Origin: Gnetum montanum
Lineage: Eukaryota > Streptophyta > Gnetopsida > Gnetales > Gnetaceae
Direction of reading: 5' to 3'
Assembly: GCA_015680685.1 (NCBI GenBank)
Contig: MNCI01037976.1
Span: 469,565 to 503,671, forward strand
Length of the DNA stretch: 34,107 nucleotides
Part shown: one piece after another, positions 1-8,017 of the stretch
Numbering within the stretch: position 1 is the first letter of the stretch
Layout of the letters: every line of letters begins with the position of its first letter
Position numbers and translations under genes: made by a program
Notes under the pieces: generated by a model
The model's database searches: none
Told to the model about the DNA's origin: nothing
Seen by the model: the letters and a program-made list of their open reading frames with translations, nothing else

Positions 1-78
1 CAAGACTATAAAAAAGAGGCTAAAATGTTGTCTTTAACAAGTCATCTTTCACAATGTCTTCTTTACAAATGCGCTTTG

Positions 79-109
79 CCCCCCACCCCCCCTCCCCCCC
101 ACCCCCCGG
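79..109 (+). repeat. C-rich homopolymer-like tract
   Basis: Runs of 5 to 7 cytosines are interrupted by single A or T bases, with at least four runs in about 30 bases. On the minus strand this is a G-rich tract able, in principle, to form a G-quadruplex. It lies just downstream of the minus-strand TATA box, so it would be in the 5' leader of the LTR transcript. Such tracts are also prone to sequencing error, so run lengths may be wrong. Confidence 0.85.
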
Positions 110-128
110 CCAACCAATACCCTTGAAG

Positions 129-140
129 CCTTTTTATAGG
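129..140 (-). promoter_or_regulatory. TATA box of a minus-strand LTR
   Basis: The minus strand reads CCTATAAAAAGG. The element lies directly downstream (minus sense) of the 26-bp tandem repeats. It is followed by a GCTTCAAGGG block resembling the one after the TATA box at 31320. Promoter function is inferred from position and match only. Confidence 0.5.
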
Positions 141-176
141 GTCTCATAGGTAGTTAGATATTACAAAATATCTTCG

Positions 177-279
177 GTAACTTCTTTCCAAAGTAAGGAA
201 GTTATAACTTGCCCAAAAAGTTAGGAGATATTACTTGCCCAACAAATTAGGAATTTATAACTTAAACATGAAGTTAGGA
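177..279 (-). repeat. 26-bp tandem repeat, about four copies (U3)
   Basis: Four degenerate units follow each other: 177-200, 201-226, 227-252 and 253-279. Each ends in a form of aagttaGGA, and the middle two contain ACTTGCCCAA. The unit is 24 to 27 bp long. Its position upstream of the minus-strand TATA box fits an LTR U3 enhancer-type repeat array. Confidence 0.8.
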
Positions 280-568
280 GAAAATCATGCTAACATTGGC
301 ATGTGTCTTTACAAATATCTCTTTTATAATAAATCACAACCTATATAATAATTTTAGTAAATAAAGCCAAAATCTCTATCTTTTTAATCTATTTAACGTT
401 AGTCCAATTGCAATAAGTGCTCCATATAATTGTTGCATGTAAGAAAATATGCTAAAATTATTTTTAGCCACCGAACCATATGAAATTGAAATTTTATTTT
501 GTTACTTCTATTTCACACATTTGGGTTTTGTACTTGCTTTCAGCGATGATGGTTTTCTTTAGAATAAG
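280..568. other. No recognised feature
   Basis: AT-rich sequence with no coding similarity that I can see. It may be the rest of the U3 of the minus-strand LTR to its left, or unrelated spacer. Confidence 0.5.
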
Positions 569-1175
569 TTATAACCCTGATTCATTGGCTAAATAATCTC
601 CTGGTTCTGCTGATTCAATTGTGCACCTATCTTGTTGTGTCCTTGTGTCTCTGTAGCCACACTTGATGGATTGGTAATGACGATGATGAAAGCATTGGCA
701 TTGGGCACTACTATGTTTGTAATTTCTATTTTCAGGTTCACGATTGTTCAAACGAATCGGTTTCAAGTGCAGATCATGACAAGACCAGTGGTGATTGTAC
801 TGCATGGGAAATAGAAGGGGGTGCTTGGAAACATACAGATCGACATCTGCATCGCTGGAATTATCCAAATTCGAGGTAGGAAATGAGAGCTTGTAATAGC
901 TGAATTGCCCTTGGGCAACACCTCCACATTGGGGCTTGCCAGGAACAAGGGGGAGTAGTAGTGCACAGTCCAAATAATTAGGGGCACTAAATCAACCTCC
1001 ATGTCAATTTCAATGACACATACAGCAGGGGCAGGTCTGAGCTCCAGAACGTGAAGGTCATACTGGGTAGGACTGTGGCACACCGTGATAGTATCGTCCT
1101 CAGTCAGGCTCGTGTAGGGCTGTAGGCCTGTCTCCAGAAGAGCGCGCTAGTTGGGCAAGTCTGAGAAGCCACCTC
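569..1175 (-). pseudogene. UFD1-domain protein pseudogene fragment (PRLI-interacting factor K-like)
   Basis: UFD1-family proteins bind ubiquitin and Cdc48/p97 in protein degradation; plants also have a longer family member with a UFD1 domain and zinc fingers. The minus-strand translation gives family blocks in the right order: FSDLPN then ALLETGLQ (near 1170-1110), a YDLHVLELRP block and an EVDLV block (near 1060-980), then DADVDLYVSKHPLLFP and WSCHD (near 860-775). The last blocks match the region after the UFD1 domain in the plant factor K-type protein. The copy is broken. A TAG stop lies at 1149-1147 just after FSDLPN, and the frame shifts between about 980 and 905, so the match is split over two overlapping frames. 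No intron is visible over about 400 bp, which fits a retroposed copy or one exon. Sequence below about 760 is not clearly family-like. The area seems less AT-rich than most of the window. The family call is from memory of motifs. Confidence 0.68.
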
Positions 1176-1208
1176 ATGTCACGTACAACTCAGAACTCGG
1201 TGTCCAGA

Positions 1209-1467
1209 TTCATGCATAGATCATGAAAATCTAGATTTCGCGAGCATGTTGTTGTTTGCATCATGCTTTATCAAGATGTATTCAAAATCAGAGCTAATGG
1301 AGTTCGTAGGGCAAGTGTTCGATGAAATGCCCAAGTGGGATGTAATGAACTGGACCAGCGTGATTGCGAAGTATGCCCACTATGGTAATGATAACTCCAG
1401 TGATGAAGGGCACTGGCGCGATCATTGGATGATCCTATTTCTGCCATTCACTGAAATATTTTCATAG
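1209..1467 (+). pseudogene. Pentatricopeptide-repeat (PPR) protein fragment
   Basis: PPR proteins are organelle RNA-binding proteins built of roughly 35-residue helical repeats and are very numerous in land plants. The frame starting at 1246 contains a clear repeat junction: FIKMYSKSELMEF, then QVFDEMPKWDV and NWTSVIAKYAHYGN. These correspond to the usual MYSKCG, VFDEMPERDVVSW and AGYAQHG motifs of PLS-class plant PPRs. Just upstream, IHA.IMKI and REHVVVC appear in other frames, which extends the match to about 1209 but with at least two frameshifts and stops. The frame ends at 1467 and no further repeats follow. Only about one and a half repeats remain of a protein that normally has ten or more. 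It lies about 35 bp from, and divergent to, the UFD1 fragment. Confidence 0.8.
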
Positions 1468-2099
1468 ATCCGATGCGGCAAAGGGCCATCAGCCCTAGTG
1501 TGATGCATATGGTACAACATGCATCTAAAATTGGCATAGATCTGACACAGAAGAAGAAAAAGGAAAAACTGCAAATACTGAAGAAACAAAAAATGGAAAG
1601 GGAAAAATGCAAATTCGAGATTTCAATTTATATTGCTAGATCCGTGCAAGCAGTATGTGTGGAAGGATTTCTAGAGATGCTTGTGTGGAAGGCCTAAAAT
1701 CTTTGCCATTTTCACGTCCTACCGCCATTATTTGATTTTTACGTTTATTTACTTAATTTTAAGATTTTTAGGCCTCTGCTAATTTTTTTTGGACATGGGT
1801 TATGGGTAGTGTGATTCCTACCTGCTCTAAAATAGGCCTTTGAAATTCATGGGTAGATCTTGAAACACCATTTCAACCACATACCTAAATACTTCTTTGG
1901 TAAAAAGTGCTAATAATATATCAATGAGTACATGATTTTTATAATGGATATAATAGCCTTTCTTTGACCATTTTTCTTTCTTTTTTAAATTAGATGGTAT
2001 TTCTCTTTTTCTACAAACTGAAATTCTTGTGACTTCTCCAACTGCAAAAACCTTTAATCAATTTTATCATGCCAACCTATTCCATGAAATGGCCAAAAT
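1468..2099. other. No recognised gene; short Lys-rich frame
   Basis: A plus-strand frame at 1473-1697 is rich in Lys and Glu in the middle (KKKKEKLQILKKQKMEREK) and could be a remnant of the same captured block as the PPR fragment, but I recognise no family. After about 1700 the sequence returns to AT-rich filler, with T-rich runs near 1780 and 1980. Confidence 0.4.
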
Positions 2100-3025
2100 G
2101 TGCCAGCACATACATCTCTAGGGTCTCCCTTCATTTATTATGAAGCCCATACATTAGCCTTTCCTTAGAGAACCCATGGCCTAGGTAGTTATTTCCAGTG
2201 AGAAATATCTTTCTAGGGCCATGTCTAAGGGTTCATGTTTTCCTTGTTTCTATTCTTGGATTTGTCTCCTCAAAGATAACACTCTTGCAAAGGTTTAATA
2301 TCTTTTGTTGAAGAGTTCTACCATTGTCAACCAACGATACCATAATTTTTCTTGGCCAACGAGTATCATAGGGAAGAGCTTAAGTCTTTGCCACCCATTA
2401 TCAATGTTTTTCCATGCACAAGCATCATGAAAGGCTTGTAAATGATGTTGCGGATCTAAATTATAGCCTCCTAAAAACTTGAAAAAGTTATTTAAATCAA
2501 GCCTGGGTAGACAGCTTTCCTTGTGATGCCTGTGGGATATTTGAAAAGCCTCTTGTATATGCATTAGGTTCTTAGAGGCTAGTAGGGGTTCATCATCACT
2601 AAGTAGGTTATGAGTTTGTGAATTGGAATGATGTTGTCTTTATTCATGTTGGAATTCCTAACTTTTCCCATGGGTTTGATTTTTATTTCTATGCCAACCA
2701 CTTGAGAGATGGTCATCCGTGTCACGATCTAATGCTGAAGGAGCAAAGGAAGAGAAAGAACTGGAAGACTCATCATGACTTTTGTAAGTCTTCCAATCAT
2801 CCCCAGATAAGTTCTTGTTAACCATTGAGAATGTCCTAAGCCTTATGGACCTTCGCATTCCATGGGATGTCCCATCCTCACCAAAGATGTCTGAGTTGGA
2901 TGACAAGAGTCCTTGAGTATCGTTGGGATGTTCATGAACATATGAGACTCCTGTATGAGGTTGAGTACTTCAAACTTCTCCATCATCATACATTTCATTG
3001 GTTCTCTAATGAATTGCCTCACCAA
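2100..3025 (-). pseudogene. Ty3/gypsy gag pseudogene, element A
   Basis: Gag forms the retrotransposon particle. On the minus strand, two frames (3025-2843 and 2906-2658) give a Met-rich start and a Ser/Asp-rich linker. A third (2564-2295) gives the gag core: FFKFLGGYNLDPQHHLQAFHD, then RLKLFPMIL, LWYRW and TMVELFNKRY. These fit the retrotransposon gag domain (block pattern LxAFxD, LFPxxL, WYxxL, F..KY). Nucleotide similarity continues to about 2100, where ATGGGCTTCATAAT matches the same region in element B near 4660. The order LTR, primer site and gag, all reading leftward from 3191, makes this the 5' part of one element. At least two frameshifts separate the pieces. Protease and pol are not seen, because the element stops before the host-gene fragments at 1.5 kb. 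Confidence 0.75.
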
Positions 3026-3170
3026 TTGTTACGTTATCATAGTCTTGTGAGAGAGACATTTTTATGAATTTTGTGTGACTTATTTGCAATTAGTTTCTTT
3101 CCAAAAGATATATCATTCATACTTTATTATAGAGATCTTGTATATTTAACTAATCTAGATAACTAGCACC

Positions 3171-3190
3171 ATCCTTGACAACGATGCCAA
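3171..3190 (-). promoter_or_regulatory. Primer binding site, tRNA-Asp type
   Basis: The minus strand reads TTGGCATCGTTGTCAAGGAT directly after the LTR end CTCATCA. The complement of the 3' end of plant tRNA-Asp (TGGCGCCGTTGCCGGGGAT) matches at 14 of 19 bases, and all five differences are transitions. It would prime minus-strand DNA synthesis of element A. Confidence 0.8.
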
Positions 3191-3758
3191 TGATGAGTGA
3201 CGAGGTATCCCTACACTCAACCATACGAATACAAGTGTGTACACATGATTTTATGAACCTCTGTAGATGGACTAGTTGGGTCACTTAGATAGTTACACAT
3301 TGATCATAGTTCGTTGTCTTCCCACCTAGACTAGTATTTTCTTTTATCATGTATGGTTTAGCCTAGAGTGAGGTGTATGATGTGGTTTCTAATACTATGC
3401 TACTCCTAGAGACAGTTGAAAATAATATTGATTAAACTAATAAGCAATAGGAAACAAAGTATAAACTAGCCTAAGTGCCATGATAATCTTTCCTTAATCA
3501 TCCATATGCATCTTGGATTTCGTGTACTACTTCTAGGATTACCAAGCGCACACTAATTGAAGCACTACTAGAGACACTACTAGGTTACCAAATAGTTACA
3601 CTTAAATGTTCGTGATTAAGATGAACTCATTCTATATTTAATAATAGAAATCATAAATGATGATAAGAGAAATATTAACTAAAAAAATAATAAATGATAA
3701 TCAATAATTAAACAATTAAAATCTAAGTGAATGCTGCAATGATGAAGTAATCGCGATC

Positions 3759-3764
3759 TTTATT
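3759..3764 (-). terminator. LTR poly(A) signal
   Basis: AATAAA on the minus strand, about 180 bp downstream of the TATA box of the same LTR. The same spacing is found in LTR copy L2. Function is inferred from this position. Confidence 0.5.
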
Positions 3765-3937
3765 GCCAGTTATGTGCATGTCCAAGTACATCATACTTGA
3801 ACAAAGGTTCTGTACAATTACAATCATCACACTGCAGGCATGCACTAGGGAAGATACTAGAAACTAACTAAAAACTGACAAAAAGACTCTACCCTAAGAC
3901 TTATCAACTGACTCCCTTCCTATGTGCCTGAATGCTA

Positions 3938-3945
3938 TATTTATA
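3938..3945 (-). promoter_or_regulatory. LTR TATA box
   Basis: TATAAATA on the minus strand, about 110 bp inside the 5' end of LTR L1. It marks the U3/R boundary of element A. Confidence 0.55.
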
Positions 3946-4057
3946 GTCCTACATAGGAATCACAATATTGTGTATTCGATATCATTATCTAGGCTATGAT
4001 ATCGCATACCCAATATCAAGGATTCGATATCAGGGCCTCACAAACCACAGTTCATCA

Positions 4058-4138
4058 CCATCCAAGAAATTTGACTAAATCATGTGTGAATTCTTGTGAT
4101 TCATATGGTTGAGTGTTGTGGGTACCCACTACTCATCA
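4058..4138 (+). repeat. Truncated LTR tail of element B
   Basis: The last 81 bp of an LTR of the same family as L1 and L2, on the plus strand. It matches L2 at 11057-11137 (CCATCC, ATCATG, GAAT.CTTGTGATT) and ends CTACTCATCA before a primer site. The rest of this LTR is missing at the exact point where the oppositely oriented L1 begins, so element A probably inserted into, or rearranged with, this LTR. Confidence 0.75.
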
Positions 4139-4158
4139 TTGGCACTATTATCGAGGAT
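4139..4158 (+). promoter_or_regulatory. Primer binding site, tRNA-Asp type
   Basis: TTGGCACTATTATCGAGGAT directly follows the LTR end. It matches the tRNA-Asp complement at 13 of 19 bases, and all differences are transitions. It serves element B, which reads rightward. Confidence 0.75.
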
Positions 4159-4239
4159 GGTGCTAGTTATCTAGATTAGTTGTATCATAAACAATTTCTA
4201 TTAAGGTATTATCAATTTATCTCTTAGAAAATATTAATA

Positions 4240-4790
4240 TTTTATTTTAAGCCACACATCAAATGGCTTATTATGAACAACATTCCTAAATTTATGGAAG
4301 GTTATAATTCTAATCCCCAACATCACTTACAAGCATTCCATGATGTTTGTGCCTTGCAAAATATTGAACGTAAGTGGAAAAAGCTTAAGCTCTTTCCCAG
4401 AACACTAGTTTATGAAGTTGAAAGTTGGTATAGATCATTGGAATCAAATTCAATACACCAATGGTCCATGATGCTAGAGCTTTTCAATGAAAAATACCAA
4501 ACCTATGCTAGAGTGTCCAACCTAAAAAAATAAATCCAATGATGGAAGTAAGAAAATCATGAACCCTTGGATGTGGCCTTGGATAAATACTATTTGCTAC
4601 TATATAGAACTTTCAACCATGATTTCTCTCCAAAATAGCAACTTTTTCACATCATATATGGGCTTCATAATGAAATGAGAGAGACCCTTGGGATTTATGC
4701 CCAAGGTCAATTATACAAATTAAAAATCGATCAAATACAAAGGCTAATCAAGCAAGTAGTGAAAGAAGAAGGAGAACTATGTAAATGACA
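4240..4790 (+). pseudogene. Ty3/gypsy gag pseudogene, element B
   Basis: The frame 4273-4533 gives the gag core NIPKFMEGYNSNPQHHLQAF, then LKLFPRTL, SWYRSL and LELFNEKYQ. After a stop and shift, similarity continues with GLHNEMRETLGIYAQGQLY and a Leu/Ile/Lys-rich helix near 4640-4780. It is a paralogue of the gag in element A, sharing the GGYNxxPQHHLQAFHD-type block, on the opposite strand. The N-terminal roughly 550 bp present in element A is missing here: the primer site is only about 80 bp from the first gag residues. That is an internal deletion. Downstream, a Cys/His pair near 5010 might be a decayed zinc knuckle, but I would not rely on it. Confidence 0.75.
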
Positions 4791-5150
4791 AAATGTAAAG
4801 GAAAATAACTAGGATCCAACTCTTCAAAAGAAAAAGTCCATATCTATGATGAGGAAAAAGAGGTATCTCTTGATGAGGTGATTTCATAAAAAACCTTGCT
4901 AAAAAAATTCTATCGCTGAGCTTGAAGCAAGGCTATAAAACACCATAAAAATTTTCTTGTTATAACCAATCTTCATCTTATAGCTTTCACCCCATGAAAT
5001 CCAAGGCAAAACTTCATTGTAAATGTGAAAATTTTAATCCACAATGGGAAATTTCACATACTTTAGACTTTTCCGGTTGAAAAATGCCTCATAACTGATC
5101 AAAGCCTTATTTCCCAAGTGAAAAAGGTCACCTAGTGTCTATATTTCAAC

Positions 5151-5173
5151 TTGGGGGTGGGGGGTTTGGGGTT
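5151..5173 (+). repeat. G-rich tract
   Basis: Runs of five, six and four guanines close together (GGGGGTGGGGGGTTTGGGG). It could form a G-quadruplex in principle. About 290 bp later the C-rich tract at 5441-5466 gives the opposite strand bias. Confidence 0.8.
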
Positions 5174-5440
5174 CAAAAATGCCTTATGGAATTCCAAAAA
5201 GGTAATTTCATGGGTTTTATGAGGGATATACATTTTTCTATGTTGGAAACACATGTAGGAAGGTAGATCTCACCTATCCCCACCATGGAAGGATGGGGGC
5301 TTTGGAAACTTTTCCCCTTCAATGTGGAGACCAAATGCATAGCTTAAAAAAATTTCCCCCAACTTGGAAACTTTTTCCCTTTAGTCTAAAAAGATTTTCC
5401 CTAGCCTAGAAGCTTTTTCCACTTAGCGTGAAAGTCCCCA

Positions 5441-5466
5441 CCACCACCCTCCCACCCCACCCCCCA
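5441..5466 (+). repeat. C-rich CCA/CCC tract
   Basis: CCACCACCACCC followed by longer C runs broken by A. It is the main reason overlapping open frames appear on both strands here (Pro-rich on the plus strand). Confidence 0.8.
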
Positions 5467-5705
5467 CACAAAAAGCATGGAGTCTTCATTCCAAGTGTGG
5501 AAAATTCAATCCCCCAACATGGAAGCCACAAAAAGCAAGAATTCATGAATTCATGCATTTCAACATTGACTAGCCACTTCAACAGGCATGATGGAGAGCT
5601 TAGCATGGAAGGTGTGTCCCAGTTACTATTTATAGTAAATGGAATGGCCATGGAGAAGCACTTACTATGTATAGTAACCCCCCAAATTTCGACATCCATC
5701 TCACC

Positions 5706-6395
5706 TAAATTTGGTAGCCAATCTGTAACAAATTTACATCAAATTTGTAGCCAATTTGTAGTCATTTCATAGCCAATTAGCAACCACATTCATGGCCCAA
5801 AGATCCTATAAAAGCCAACCTCCAACACCATTTATAGGTTCAACAACTCTTCGACATACAAGCAATTTGGGTTGAGCAATTTTGTTCTAAAAAGTTTAAG
5901 CAAGTTAAGCATTAACAAATGATGTTTAGCATACACACAAAATTGTTTTACAATTCCACACTTGGGGCATTTTTAAGAACTCAAGGCTTATTGCAATCTC
6001 CTATGTTTGCATTCCCTTAAACCCCAGCATGGAAGCATTGTAGCCTTGAGATTTATGGATTTTTGGTATCAAGACTACACTTTTGGGATTTCCAAATCCC
6101 AACATGGAGTAATCTAACCTCAAAATTTTCTAGTCTTCTCATCCCCCAATAGTGGCCCAACTTGTAGATTTGAGGTTGCAATAGTTGAGGAAGGTTCAAT
6201 AACATTCGGAGTTTCTTAGCACATAAATTGTGAAGTAGATCACATCAGCTTCAATGGGCTTTGAACTCTTGCACAAGTGAATCCCCCCTTTTTGCTCATC
6301 CTTGCACCATTTGTATAAATTTCTATAACTTAATCTTTATTCTTTCTCAATAAATTTTTTAAGTTTTGAGTTTTTTGTTCAAAAATAAATTTATT
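5706..6395 (+). repeat. Candidate LTR remnant with promoter and poly(A) signals
   Basis: The order of signals is LTR-like. Four TAGCCAAT-type words lie at 5711-5791, a TATA box at 5807-5813, a long AT-rich leader follows, and two AATAAA signals lie at 6349-6354 and 6384-6389. I found no second copy in the window, no convincing TG or CA ends and no primer site after it, so the call rests on signal order only. Confidence 0.35.
5807..5813 (+). promoter_or_regulatory. TATA box candidate
   Basis: CCTATAAAAGCC sits just downstream of the TAGCCAAT repeats. CCAAT-like words upstream of a TATA box are a common promoter layout, but activity cannot be judged. Confidence 0.4.
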
Positions 6396-6399
6396 TTTT

Positions 6400-6770
6400 G
6401 TGGATTATTCGAATCTATTTATATTCCCATGGTTCGCATCTCATAAGTCCATGGTTGATCTACTAGATAGGTCAAGGTACCTCAAATCCCATTTCTCCCA
6501 TAGAGGCCCTAAGGATTCAGGGTTGAACTACTACTACATTGATGATCCTTGGTTTTTCCATCAATCAAAGTTTTCAGTTGCAAAATGCTAGATAAGGTAT
6601 GGAAGTTAATGAATGACAAAGTTGCAACTTACATGAAAACTATAGAGGAGAAAGTAATGCAAAACAAATTGAGTGATCGAAATAAGAGGAGGAAAAATAA
6701 CCAAGGAATAGGTAGGAACACTTATCAGCAAAAAGGAAAAATGGTTGTAGAAGAAGAGGCTATAGACTAA
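6400..6770 (+). other. Coding-like remnant, unrecognised
   Basis: Two overlapping plus-strand frames (6400-6591 and 6549-6770) may be one frameshifted piece. The first has LLDRSRYLKSHFSHRGPKD and DDPWFFHQSK. The second is basic, with a NKRRKN cluster and then an acidic EEEA end. Position and composition would suit a decayed gag-like region of another retroelement, but I do not recognise a domain. Confidence 0.3.
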
Positions 6771-8017
6771 ACCACAAAAGAAGATGATGGATATGACATC
6801 TACCTATATGATCATCCAAAGGGCTATTTCCCAATCATGTTACATCTACATGAGTATTGGGCTTTTTCTTTGAGTCCCAAGTTCATACAAAAGAAAATGC
6901 CTAGGAAATTACCATTTTTACAACATAATTATATATATTCCTACAACTAATCATACTATACTAATACTGGTCTCAACACTATTATCAATCATAGTGGCAA
7001 AACCCTCCATTGTGGGGAAGTCCATCATCAAATTAACACTATCCTTACTACTAGCTTGACCCATACAAGCATTATCTTCAATAACGTATTTCCCTAACTA
7101 GTTCTACTTCTTCTACATCAAATCACTACTACCACTCTCTTAAATATCATCAACCTGCAACATCCTCTCAAGGATCACCATCTCACAAGTCTCATCTTCC
7201 ATCATATCCTTAATATTCTCATACTTCCCTCCATCATATATCATCATCAACAACACAAGAAGGTTTAGCACCATAACATCAATGAAAGAATGCCACTTGT
7301 GCTATGAACATACACAAAAATGATAATGCTAGTAGATCTCAACCATAACCTTGAAAATGTCATTTCTTTAGGATGATTTCCTCACATGGATGCAAAACTT
7401 ATAGATTTACTAGCACATCAAAACTAGCATAAGGTCAATCTAGTGCATCAACCTTCCTCACCAAAACAATGTCTTCTAATCATACACAAAAGCCAACAAC
7501 CATTACCACTCCAACAAAAGACATAAATGATAAACCTATCATTGTGAAGAGATAGAAGAATCCATGCATCACTAATAATGATAAAGGATGTAGTTGTGGC
7601 CTGGAAGTTCAAAATATTAACAAAACCCCTATACCAACCCACCATGAAGTTTAGGAGTAGGTGTGTGAGCAAAAACTAGTCTAGGTAGTAGTGACTAAAC
7701 TAGAAGATATCCAGTGGCTAGAAAATGAGAATATAAAACTATTTCAAAGATGCATGAAAGCAACTGATCTACTTATTAGTTGTAGACTGAAGAAAATGTA
7801 CCAAATAGAAGACTTAGACACATATATCTTACACTCTAATTATATACCAGAAAAGCATATTAAACAAAAAGACCTAAGAATTAAAATAGAAAATCAAGAA
7901 GAAGAAGCAAATACATCTAGACCCTCCAAAATGGAAATACCTTCAAATCCAAATAAATATATGTCTCCTAATGATCTAAATGAGACTATCACCAATGTTA
8001 GATTTTGTACCACATGA
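6771..8017 (+). other. Degenerate sequence with one acidic/basic frame
   Basis: No recognised family. The stretch 6900-7440 is rich in CATCA and TCATC words. The frame 7691-8017 (108 codons) begins TKLEDIQWLENENIKLF and has a charged, helix-like middle (IKIENQEEEAN) and a Ser/Pro/Asn-rich end. It could be non-conserved retroelement gag, or chance. Confidence 0.3.

Larger units (their letters stand above)
1..280 (-). repeat. LTR-like promoter region, minus strand (partial)
   Basis: Read on the minus strand, this stretch has the layout of an LTR U3/R boundary: tandem repeats (177-279), a TATA box (129-140), then a transcribed leader holding a G-rich tract (complement of 79-109). Three ordered blocks near and after the TATA box match the plus-strand LTR at 31.3 kb: CTATAAAAAGGCT, AAGAAGACATT and a TAAAGA-containing block. 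The two are probably members of one retrotransposon family in opposite orientation. The window edge cuts this copy, so its 3' end, primer site and internal region are not visible. No TG or CA terminus could be fixed. Confidence 0.5.
3191..4057 (-). repeat. 5' LTR of element A (copy L1)
   Basis: This is an LTR of about 867 bp read on the minus strand, starting TGATGAA (4057) and ending CTCATCA (3191). It carries a TATA box at 3945-3938, a poly(A) signal at 3764-3759 and a primer site immediately downstream. It aligns along its length with copy L2 (10239-11137): shared words include GCTTGGTAATCCTAG, TTAGTTTATACTTT and GGAGTAGCATA. The TATA to AATAAA spacing is almost the same in both, about 180 bp. 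The 5' boundary is supported by element B's LTR tail, whose similarity to L2 begins right at 4058. The U3 (3970-4032) holds repeated GATATC words. Confidence 0.8.
4791..5705. other. Non-coding spacer with G- and C-rich tracts
   Basis: No recognised protein. The stretch is full of imperfect short repeats of words such as AACTTGGAAACTTTTTCCC and ACATGGAAG (about 5150-5530). It also holds a G-rich tract (5151-5173) and a C-rich tract (5441-5466). Open frames on both strands at 5406-5772 seem to be by-products of this repeated, low-complexity sequence. Confidence 0.5.

Noticed and set aside
569-814. Plus-strand frame at 632-814 as a gene
   Set aside because: It overlaps the UFD1-type match on the minus strand, which has clear family blocks; the plus-strand translation has none.
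5406-5772. Overlapping open frames on both strands (97 and 114 codons)
   Set aside because: Both arise from Pro- or Gly-coding low-complexity tracts and repeated words; no domain and no codon pattern of a gene.
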